DNA of 64,000 bases from Asparagopsis taxiformis (Eukaryota; Rhodophyta; Florideophyceae; Bonnemaisoniales; Bonnemaisoniaceae): contig JALQPE010002603.1 in NCBI GenBank assembly GCA_030407315.1, forward strand, positions 62,001-126,000, written 5' to 3'. Shown here piece after piece: positions 52,701 to 60,742 of the stretch. The notes under the pieces were generated by a model. It was not told the origin of the DNA, did not search any database, and saw only the letters and a list, made by a program, of their open reading frames with translations. Numbering within the stretch: position 1 is the stretch's first letter; each line of letters begins with the position of its first letter. The position numbers were made by a program, and so were the translations under genes.

Positions 52701-53667
52701 GGACCCTGGGAACCGGCAGCTGTGGAGTCCCATTGTCAATACGGGGGACGATGAAACAGATGAGAAGAACCGGAATGAGGGGAGGGCTCGCTTCACGTCT
52801 ACGCGCCACTGCCTGGTTGACTATGCCGAGAACGATGAGACGCATATCGACCGGTTCAAGTTTGTGACGCGGCGAGCCCTGCTGGATGTGTGGTTGGGAA
52901 TCCTTGTCCGGCTGATAGGGCTGGAGGAGTGCGGTTTACCGGGAGAAAAACTTGTCATGCCGGCATCTGGGGGACGGTTTTTGATAACGGGAAAGGGGTG
53001 TCCTCGGCAGGTCCCACACAATGATTTCCCTGTTCCTCCTCGCGACCGCAAAGATCAACTTCCGGGTTACTTTGTTATTGCCAACGGAGATGACCCATTC
53101 CCTATCTGGGTGTGTCCAGGGTCCCACAAGTACGTCTTTTCCAAAGCGCTGGAATTAGATATGTACGCCAAGACGATGAAGCTGAAGAAGGTAATCGTTC
53201 CGCCACGTTCAGTCTTCATCGGTCACGGCTATGTACAACATGCCGGGGCAGGGCATGTCGACAGAGTTGTGTCACACACGACAACGAGGTATCACACGTA
53301 TTTCAGGAATGCGTCATATCCGATTCCCGACAATGTTTCGTTTGGTTTCATCAGGCGGTTGGGATTCGAAGAAGAAGTAATCCCCAATGCTCCGCGCCGG
53401 TCTGCCAGGCAAAGTCAACCGGCACCTGTCAATGTTCGCCACAAGACAGTTGTTCCCATCCCGGTCAAGAAAGATCGTAGGCCGAAGACAGGGCAGCTCG
53501 GAATCATGCGGATGAAGACGACAGAAGCTCCCAAGAAGAGAACCCTCACAGCGGGTCAAAAATTCATCTTGAGCAGATCAACTCCACAGTTGCCGATAAC
53601 GCCTATTCTGCCGGGAGATCCTGAATATAGTAGGGACGAAGACGAAGAAGAATTTTCCGACGGCTAG
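49711..53667 (+). CDS. ParB-like / 2OG-Fe(II) dioxygenase-like fusion protein, outer copy
   Basis: 1318 aa from ATG 49711 (acaaccATGgcg). Residues ~168-206 carry three SGGTK(H/R)PARS repeats, probably disordered and DNA- or chromatin-contacting. A ParB/Srx-like domain spans about 230-420: EDHVEDLRNNMLAVGYVSSS, then TVIDGLHRLNAMHSIADD (D324, G325, H327, R328) and later SAESNHTTGTQLTE. A helical region follows, then a basic (KKKTKARRKRRPSAANV) and acidic linker. The C-terminal domain (~880-1230) has PhyH/2OG-dioxygenase marks: VPHNDF with H1103 and D1105, WVCPGSHK at 1133-1140, and a distal metal-ligand candidate H1177 in VQHAGAGH, with Arg 1185 or 1193 as 2-oxoglutarate candidates. ParB-like proteins bind or nick DNA; 2OG dioxygenases of nucleic acids oxidise methyl groups. 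Demodification of DNA or histones is inferred, not shown. No ParA partner is present. Confidence 0.85.
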   Translation: MADTHFSSLFSTVCGDQVSASAESRGLKRGVDVNLFADVDGAAVHIGTASVSTAGGDVGLPRTLHNHQLPGTDEADYIVVRNIATKDKFKDLPFPYMFDGAEGPPETMGGAYAAAFYPWDTRMMRPAAEDGPSDIRTPAAASNFNAATNQASSGRMPSTGPAGEITGSGGTKHPARSIPVSGGTKRPARSARPSSGGTKHPARSNVTEATTQDVTEVDDEPEVAESIREQQGTQITVPKFVTSDYVGEGATVLVRQLVEPAVTLRDVKEDHVEDLRNNMLAVGYVSSSRITVTVLRSQNTHLPADTRLFQNGKFHANANVTVIDGLHRLNAMHSIADDFTRLTRMHRTKLPQDANRLRWVTQPLDVYYLRRKDDSDLQPHEIIHKSAESNHTTGTQLTERSLVRILSSIQQFIRTIAVANNVENAGDLRESDVIRTLFEAQFMGMMNSTNTARRWTRLAIATLKHPVLDDVLRELNNSERRNEIGITHLDHKIVRELLEENFVFVLRGLSEYLNPAHGGRPDGRFDVNDFYTYVRRVTAIANSLYAAYGRPKSIMRKSFLSTEMAIGSVKQPKELQWHLTNAIAMYRGDDRSSEVRMRRRTTRLQDLETNLKEFFNPTLKKKTKARRKRRPSAANVRLTHKKQRNVEHEPASHSIRRRSQRLRSTGSTRLEEEEPVVVQQSAGEEEQAVVDKPTDQQQATASGDEVDEDSARSPDSAVEIVPQDNQRAGATPSNQESVHNVSDEEENNSADEGQVESKGVREVTITLTVPEGVEVDEDGYIVRDSPSEHDLLFDDRMPSLPDDFEVKDRAEGHHLAQRPADVIASVRVGCLPPIELRLLLESVEIDEEGREVRYLKQVAMDPVFEGLHIPEQHRARHLVFEIDTIYPMFFAAWKMAAKAMCEPTSTFLPSRLDFAQVARMSTSWKDSYEAGTGMAYFHNCRTEINERGYTVMHNFADVSYLDASDKFPFDLGLMEEIPIQELFRYFLGTWEGEEVHKDPGNRQLWSPIVNTGDDETDEKNRNEGRARFTSTRHCLVDYAENDETHIDRFKFVTRRALLDVWLGILVRLIGLEECGLPGEKLVMPASGGRFLITGKGCPRQVPHNDFPVPPRDRKDQLPGYFVIANGDDPFPIWVCPGSHKYVFSKALELDMYAKTMKLKKVIVPPRSVFIGHGYVQHAGAGHVDRVVSHTTTRYHTYFRNASYPIPDNVSFGFIRRLGFEEEVIPNAPRRSARQSQPAPVNVRHKTVVPIPVKKDRRPKTGQLGIMRMKTTEAPKKRTLTAGQKFILSRSTPQLPITPILPGDPEYSRDEDEEEFSDG

Positions 53668-53944
53668 ATAGCTTAACAACTACTACTTTGGTAAACAATT
53701 ATCGAGAATATAATCATCTCCTTTATCACTTCCAATCTATGAACCTAGTATAATGTACTTCCGTTCCATGCTTTCAAACTAGATTGTCCATTCCCTCGTG
53801 GGTTGCAGCATGATTTCCAGGACGATTCCCTCACATCTCTAGACTCGATGGTCTATGCTAGAAATAGCAGAACAATTGGGTTTGTACGTGCTTCATCGCC
53901 TACTTGCTTCCGGTAATGTGTGGACGTGCACGATACACGATCAA

Positions 53945-54150
53945 CCTGAAATGGACGTCCGGTGGATGTCCAGCTCAGATGCATTGCTGGCCAGCCCAGA
54001 AATTCTACAATTCAGGGCAGAAAAAAATATTGCAAAAAACATCGATTTCGGCGGTCGATTGTGCCGTACGGCACACCCCCATCTCAAAAACATGTTCACA
54101 TGTGCATGTTTTTGAGAATAGCCCAAATTTTAATTCTAATCAAGGTGTCT
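53945..54150 (-). repeat. Dispersed palindromic repeat
   Basis: The only full copy in the outer right arm; a half copy (54395-54480) follows. The inner arm has three full copies at the matching place. Confidence 0.85.
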
Positions 54151-54894
54151 AATTTAGCCACAACAGCCCCAGGAACCGACCGCCGGCCCCGATCGGGGGC
54201 TATCACTGGCGTCTGTAAGCACCAACTGTAAGCCGGAACCGGCCACCGCCCCGATCGGGGCTATCACTGGCTTCTACAAGCACCAACTGTAAGGCTAAAT
54301 GGCGTCTCACGAAGGGTCGATTTCAGGCTCAATACGCCAGGGACAGGTCTTGGTCCTTGTTTCATCATGGTCCCGCCCCACTCTCTCACGACCAACCTGA
54401 AATGGACGTCCGGTGGATGTCCAGCTCGATTGCATTGCTGGCCAGCCCAGAAATTCTAAAATTTCCGAAAAATCAATTTGGTGGCCCAGCATCTCCTGTG
54501 CCGAAAATTCCCGCACTCACTTCTGATATACGTCTAGACGTGTTTCGCACTTGTACGCATCAGGGAAGGCGTCACGGAAGGTTGAGACTACGCTACTTGT
54601 GTACCGCGTCGTCTGAAATAGCGAGTAGTGTTTGTTGTATAGTTGTGGAGTATGCGTCTAGTGGTTTGTAAAGCTTGCAGAACGGGATAGGGATGTGGGT
54701 GGCCCTATTTTATGAATACATGAGTACCAATATTCAAGGGTGCCAAACGGAAAGTCATAGGCTCGTACATGTTTGAGATTGCATAGTAGAGAAAATATTT
54801 TCATCGAAATTTACATGGAGCTGATGGAGGTATTAAGGATGAGGTATGAGAGGAAGAAAATTCTTCTGTGGTATGAAGATGTGTTCTGTGGGGG

Positions 54895-55239
54895 GTGGAT
54901 GGAATCTTGGGATGGTACAGGGGGAGGTGGAAATGTACGGAGTGCGGGTTTAGAATGGAGTGTGATTCGGAGAGGAGTGCCGACAAGCATATTATGGGGA
55001 TTGGGGAGACGCTGCGGGGTGTTGGGGTAGTGAGGGCGGAGGAGGTGTTTAGGTGGGACCGTAGGAGGGTGCGGTTGAAGTCGCCGAGAGGAGGGGTTTT
55101 TAGGAAAGTGAGGAGAAAGAGGGGGAGGGGGGTGGCGTCTGTTCTGGCTGTGGTGAGTGGGGATGTGATGGAGAAGAAGGGGGTTATTGTATTTGGGGAG
55201 GGAGGGGAGTGGGAGGAAGGGTGCGAAGTGGGGGGTTGA
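54895..55239 (+). CDS. Small zinc-finger-like ORF in the outer right arm, doubtful
   Basis: 114 codons (starting MDGILGWYRGRWKCTECGF). C-x2-C, a following cysteine and HIMG suggest a short metal-binding motif, then an Arg-rich stretch. It shares about 60 residues with 23257-23505 and then diverges by frame. The G-rich composition may generate the open frame by chance. Confidence 0.22.
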   Translation: MDGILGWYRGRWKCTECGFRMECDSERSADKHIMGIGETLRGVGVVRAEEVFRWDRRRVRLKSPRGGVFRKVRRKRGRGVASVLAVVSGDVMEKKGVIVFGEGGEWEEGCEVGG

Positions 55240-56103
55240 TATGTGTTTCAGAGCGGGGAGGTTTCTGGGGAGACGGCGGGGGAGCGGGAGCGTGGGCCGG
55301 TGGTGGTGGTGTATACGGTATCGAAGATGCGGATGGCGTGGGGGGCATGGAGCAGCTGAGGGAGGGAGGGGTGGAGCAGGTCGGGTACGGGATGGGGAGT
55401 GAGAGGTTTTGGAAGAGTAAGCTGCAGGGGAAGTTTGTGGAGAGGGCGAAGGAGAGGGGTTGGAGGTAGAGGAGTGAGGGTACTGAAGAACAATACGTTT
55501 CAAAGGTGATGGGGGAGAGCATGGTCGAGGAGATAGGGGGTGTTTTGCCCTATTCTGAGGTAGTATGAGGACTGGTTATACGAAATCTGTACGGTAGAGC
55601 AGAAAAGTAGGTATGGAATGGAGGTGTGCACCGTGGAAGCGGGGATAGGTAGCTGAAAATGCGTGCTAGAGTGGTATTGGGGGTGTTTGAGGTACAGTAC
55701 GGGGGAGGTGAGCACTAACAGGAAGGGGGTGTGAGCGAGAGGATGAAAAAATTAAAGACGAAATTGGAGTCGACCGACAAGGAAAAATAGAGTGGTCGCC
55801 GTGATGGATGCGGACATCCATGTCGAGCACGGCGGCAGAAATTTCTGGGGTCGAAATTTTTGAATTTCTGAACCGGCGCCCGTCCTAGGTGGACATAGAC
55901 ATGGCGGAAGTCCATCCCGAGGGGGACATCCGTGGTACTAGAAACAATGAATGTCGCCCTAGTAATACTAGACGTACTAGACCGCATGGACGTCCGGTTC
56001 TAGGCGGACATCCAAAAATACTGGAGAACATGGACGTCCGCCTAGTAATACTAGGTGTACTAGAGGTTGTGGACGTCCGCGTCCATTTCCGAGAACACAG
56101 ACG

Positions 56104-56395
56104 ATCCAGCGAAAGACAAGTACCGCGTGCCAGTGACGAACGTGCGCATCCCACCGTATTCCCTGCTTGTATGCCGAACGGACGTGTATCACGGAGGAAT
56201 GGGATTCGCAGAGGGTCGTTCTTCGGTGAGGTACCAGCATCCTATCCGGTCCCATCTATCACTGCGAACTTCCAGGGAGAAGTTGCTACAACCTCCCTTC
56301 AATGTCAACTACTGGGAGCGTTTAGATTTCTGATGAAATTAGTTCTTAATAGCATTCTATGGCAGGCATCAAGGCCGCCTTCAAGTAAACGATGA
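56104..56395 (+). pseudogene. Fragment of a dioxygenase-like C terminus
   Basis: The frame reading KYRVPVTNVRIPPYSLLV, then CRTDVYHGGMGF, aligns with MWKVPIHRLYVPPYSVLV then GRGDLYHYGVGF in the paralogue at 60500-60600. The distal His is kept. It ends NYWERLDF with a stop. Its 5' part is missing: the outer element's right end abuts it, and no matching upstream piece is recognised left of 18447. Confidence 0.55.
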
Positions 56396-57107
56396 AAGTT
56401 AGGCTAGTACATGACGTTTGCGTATGTAGACGGGTCAGGAGATATACAATACTCAATTTAATATGAGAAGGGGAGGAAACTATGGTGGGCACTACTAGAA
56501 TAGAACAAGGTAATATCGCAGTCGTCTTTGGTTACAACATTGAGGTGAGGAAGGCTTACAGATGATGCAGTTTCGCTGGGGTGCTGACAGCAAAGTCATC
56601 GTTACGATGACTTTGCTGTAAGAAATCAAATCATTACAGCGGCCACAATTTTTTACCGGGTAAAAAATTCTTGCTGATTTTTTACCCGGTAAAATTTACT
56701 CACCACTGTAATCAAACCTTTCCTTACAGCAAAGTCATCGTAACGATGACTTTGCTGTCAGGAAACAAAACATTACAGTAGCCATGATTTCTTTACCCGG
56801 TAAAAAAATTCTTGGCCTCTGTAATGAAACGTTTCCTTACAGCAAAGTCATCGTAACGATGGCTTTGCTGTAAGGATCCTTGGTAAACTGCCTGAGCTGT
56901 AATTGTCGTACAACGAAAAGTGATGTGGAAGGTTCGGATTGGTCAACCGCAGAATATCATTACCAGGGTGTATACTAATAGGAATATGTCAGTTCTCTAA
57001 GTTTCGCCTATCTTACTCAGCTTACGCAGCAAAACAGCTTGTCGTTCAGATCTTCTTCTCTCTTTGTCAATCTTTCACTCTTCTTTCCTTATTTCTTCAC
57101 CAAAGCA
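56396..57107. promoter_or_regulatory. Intergenic region with three 33-nt palindromes
   Basis: Near-identical palindromes lie at 56587-56619, 56726-56758 and 56839-56871. Each arm reads ACAGCAAAGTCATCGT around a single central base; the third has one mismatch. Between them lie shorter palindromes of the TTTTACCGGGTAAAA type. All are 240-520 bases upstream of the ParB-dioxygenase paralogue and may be its operators or hairpin-forming repeats. Confidence 0.65.
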
Positions 57108-60100
57108 ATGGCTCAACAATCCCCCAACGCTTTCGACCGCCAGGTGCGCTCTGCCAGCCGCCGTGACAACGATTCTCCCACTCCTTCTCCTTCTCCCTCT
57201 CCTTCTCTGGCCCCCCCTGTCCCCATGGACGTTTGCGAAGCTGCTGCAGCGCTGACCCAGCTCAGCCCAGCACCTAAGCCCGTCCCCTCCCCCCCTTCCG
57301 CCTCCGATCCCGCGGTTGTCCCGACAATCGACGCTGGCGTTCCCGCAACTCCGCTTCCGGCTCAATCTGCCGAATCGGCGCCAGCCGTCGAGGGATCTGG
57401 TGCTCCTCTGCCTAGCTCGCCTGCTCCGGACATGATCATCGCGTCCGGCAGCGACTTGGCAGAGGATGCGGAGAAGGTCGATGATCACAACGCTCGTGAC
57501 ATCGTACCGAACAAGCCTCTCCGCAGCACCAGGCTGGCCTACCCTGGCACAGTGCCCATCCCGGTGGATGTGGAATATGACATAAGTCCGGAGAGCTGCC
57601 GAAACATTCCAGTCTTCATTTCCCCTCTGGATGTTTCTCCTCCGGCAGTCGTGTCCAGGGTGGTCAGGCCGCATCGCGTTGATGAGTTGAAGAAAACGTT
57701 TCTCACTCAGGGATTTTCCGTGATTGCTTCACGCGTGTCCGTCTGCGAGGTGATTGATTCCAATGCAAAAGTACGACTGCAATATGTCGATGGATCTCAC
57801 CGAGTGACCGCGTTGAAGGCCATTCTCGAGTCGGCTGGACCTGCTCCTGCGAAGGACAGTCCAGAATGGGAGGAGTTTGTCAGTTCAGACATTTACCGTC
57901 GATTTGGAACTATTCCAGTCTACTTTCTCCTCCCACCGACTCGGCTTGGCCGGGATGTCTTCTGCTCCGAAGAAGTACTCCCGCTTTCACGGCTGATGAA
58001 CTTCCACACCCACAATGTCAGCGAGAAAACAGTTGCTGACAATGTGTGCTCTGTGATGGGAGTTCATCAATATCCACCGCCTGGGAAAGAAGAAGATCGA
58101 GCCGACCGTTCAATACATCAAAGAACGGAAAGCGCTGAGCTGGATTCGTTCGAGACAGCTCATGCGCTACGTCTCGATCGCGCGAGGGTTCAAGACCATT
58201 GAAAGCCCTGCTTTCAAGTACTGGTCGAGTATTCCGAACAGGCCGGAGTTCGTGCAGTTCTCTTCGACCGAGGATCTGGCTGGTTGTACGGTGGAACTTG
58301 TTGTTCAATGGGTCGTTCAGGAGTGCTCCGGATGTGCAGAAGTGTTTCATTCTGGAGATGACGGCGCGCTACACTTGTAGCCGTCGGTCGGCCGGGCTGA
58401 AACCGTACTCGGTTGGCACCATTGGGCAGGAATGGATTGCTGGTTTGTTGGAAATCTTCGGGTACGTGAAGGAGGTGGCCGAGTACTGGAACGTGTCGGA
58501 TGTGTTGCGGATGCTGGATGGGTCAATTCCCAGCGTGGGTGACCCGAGCAAGAGCTTCGACATTCGCTCGCGCGTTGTCGAAGTTCTTGCTCAGATGGTC
58601 CCCAAGAAGGGGTGTTGGGCAGACTTCCGTCCCAAGGAAGGCCCCCCCCGATGGTTACAAGTCGGAGAACATTTTTCCCCGTAAGAAGTCTGTCTTCGGG
58701 AAGGACGCCAGGAAAATGCTCCTGCCCGTCACTGGGTACCGCGACATGCAAATGCGGAAACGCTTTCACGCGATGTACCCAGACATCCCACATGCTGCGC
58801 TCCCAGCCACATGTGGTGATGATGCCCCCATCCCTTCCTCTTCCAATTCCTTGCCCATCCCTTCATCCTCCATCCCTTTGCCCCCACCACCTCAACTGGA
58901 ATCTTCCAGCAATTCCGAGGTTGCCCCTGTTCCTGTCTCTACCCCTGCCGTGTCGGCATCCTCCCCTGCGGTGACCCCGGTCAAGCCGACTGCGCGTGGT
59001 CCCCAGGCTGGCAGTGAACAGTCTGGTCCAGTTTCCCACGCCGGGACTGGTACCCCCAACCGTCCTGTCCAAGCCGCGCAGGAGCAGGTCTCACCGGCTT
59101 CGCAGCCTGAGCCTGCGACTCCGGCTGCCGAGCAGCACCCTGCTGCTCCGGCCCCCGCTGTCGAAGCTTCCCGTTCTGCATCTGCTAGCAGTTCGGGAAG
59201 CTCCAGCGATGACAGTTTCGTCCCTTCACCATCCGGTGGGGTTGGACAGAAGACGGTTGCGAGGATTTCGACGGAGGGCCCTACTCCCGAGAATGTGGTC
59301 GAGGGCAGCAGTGCGAAGGGCGGTGCAGATCCTGACGAAGATGTCATTGAAGTTAGTGATTCTGCACCGCCCGGAGTGGAAACTTCTGGGAGGAAAGTGA
59401 TGCCCAGAAGGAGTACCCGCCTGCAAGCGAGTCGTTCCGGTCGTGGTGGAACGGCGGGTGGTGCTGTGGACGTCGTCGAGCTGGAGAGCGCCCCCGAGGA
59501 TGCGGGTGAAAACTCCATCCTCGGGAAGCGTAACTTGGATGCGCCTTCTGCGACGCCCGAGCCTTCTACCAAAAAGAGAAGGCTCGGTGAGACTTCTTCG
59601 AAGTCGTCGTCAAAGAAATCCAAGTCGGCTTCCCGAGGTCGCTCTCGGGAGCCGGTTCTCCAGTTCGACGACGCCCAGGAGAATCCCATTCCCGACAGCA
59701 TCGTCGATGAGAATGTGGCCGCCGTTCTCCCCAGCGCAATTGCGTCTGGCAGCCGGATGAAGTACTATATGGAAAGTACGACGGTGGAGACGGTTCGGGC
59801 GGAAATGAGGGCGGCAGCATTCCAGGCAGCTGCATCGCCGGGTGCTGAGGATACGGTGGTGGACAGGTACTTTGCGGTGAAGAAGGCATTGTTGGAAAAC
59901 TTGGGGGTTATTGTTATGGAAGGCCTGTTGGCATCGTCCACGGCTGGTAATGCGACGCATGAGTTGTTCAGTCACTTCGCTAGGCAGTTCCCGCTGGTTG
60001 AGGAGGTTGAAAAACCCTCCCAGCAGTCTGATTCCAACGATGACGACAGGGAGCCACAGGACGAGCCGCCAGCTTTCGCAAAGCCCGGCTTCGATCCTTC

Positions 60101-60742
60101 GCCGTGGTAGTTCATCCACAACGTGGGTGATGCGAAGGACCGCATCGATGGTGGTCGTGGGCGCCTCTCTCTGCCGCGGCGTGAGTTGTGCGACAAGTTG
60201 GAGGAGGGGAATTTGGAGATGTACAAGAACAAGTTGGTGGCAGAGCTTGCTCTTGGTGTTTGTGCGGAGTTCTTGAAGTTGGGAATGGAGGGTGATGATC
60301 CTGTCTTCTTCCCGAAGACAGGATTGCGGCTGCTTCTTACAGCAGATGGGGCTGCGGACCAGGATGGGCACACGGACTTCAAGGTATCAACGAGTCGTGT
60401 TGCAGGACCTACCGAGTCTCCATCATATTTCATGATGTCGAGCGGAGCAGATGGATTCTCTACAGTAGCTGCCCCTTATAGTCATGTATGCCTGGCCAAT
60501 CCGGACGCCGATATGTGGAAGGTTCCCATTCATAGGCTTTATGTGCCACCATATTCCGTATTGGTTGGTCGCGGTGACCTTTACCATTACGGGGTCGGCT
60601 TCAAGCGCGGAGATATTCCTGCGGGCGAAAAGCTAGTCTATGGCCTGCCCACGCGCGGCCACATCTACTTGAAGACGGAGAAGGACGTCCTCACGGACCA
60701 CATCCACACCGTCGAATATTACAAGTACGATAGGAGCAATAG
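57108..60742 (+). pseudogene. Divergent ParB-like/dioxygenase-like paralogue, frameshifted and truncated
   Basis: ATG at 57108 (AQQSPNAFDRQV). A Pro/Ser-rich N terminus (~160 aa) is followed by a ParB-like domain: VVRPHRVDELKKTFLTQGFS and YVDGSHRVTALKAILES. The frame then shifts near 58070 (continuing as GKKKIEPTVQYIKERKALSW), near 58340 and near 58645 at a run of eight C. A long Ser/Pro/Ala linker (58800-59700) contains the basic cluster STKKRRLGETSSKSSSKKSK. A TAG at 60108 interrupts the frame before FIHNVGDAKDRIDG. The dioxygenase-like end keeps DQDGHTDFK (HxD) and LYVPPYSVLVGRGDLYHYG (distal His). Sequence unrelated to its own tail starts at 60743. This is a second subfamily of the same architecture, now non-functional. 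Confidence 0.75.

Larger units (their letters stand above)
18447..56103 (+). mobile_element. Outer Plavaka-like DNA transposon with epigenetic cargo, interrupted by a second element
   Basis: Both ends carry the same inverted terminus: CGTCTGTGTTTTCGG at 18447 and its complement (one mismatch) ending at 56103. The match extends over about 34 bp with two differences. Beyond that the two arms differ: the left arm has a 43-bp tandem array, the right arm CTAGTA/GGACGTCC-rich DNA. Without the insert 22298-40401 it measures about 19.6 kb. Gene order is transposase (+), two unknown ORFs (-), methyltransferase-SET (-), ParB-dioxygenase (+). The dinucleotides outside the ends are AA (left) and AT (right), so no target duplication is evident. 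The right flank falls in a dioxygenase-like pseudogene fragment. The transposase has a frameshift and a stop, so this copy is not autonomous. Confidence 0.75.
53668..56103. repeat. Right arm of the outer element
   Basis: Mirror of 22298-25629. It contains a dispersed repeat (53945-54150), CCCCGATCGGGG palindromes (about 54190 and 54250), a G-rich region (54890-55480), CTAGTA/GGACGTCC motifs (55900-56090) and the terminus. Confidence 0.75.

Noticed and set aside
49711..53667. A complete ParABS-type partition system
   Set aside because: No ParA-type ATPase is visible anywhere in the window; only a ParB-like domain is seen.
18447..56103. Two interleaved elements (18447-40401 and 22298-56103) each with multi-kilobase inverted arms
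   Set aside because: Interleaving cannot arise by simple insertion. The AC duplication and restored transposase frame at 22297/40402 support nesting of one element in reverse orientation.
58060..58660. Introns explaining the frame changes in the ParB-dioxygenase paralogue
   Set aside because: No donor/acceptor pairs fit. Frames change within continuous coding sequence, one at a run of eight C, which indicates indels.
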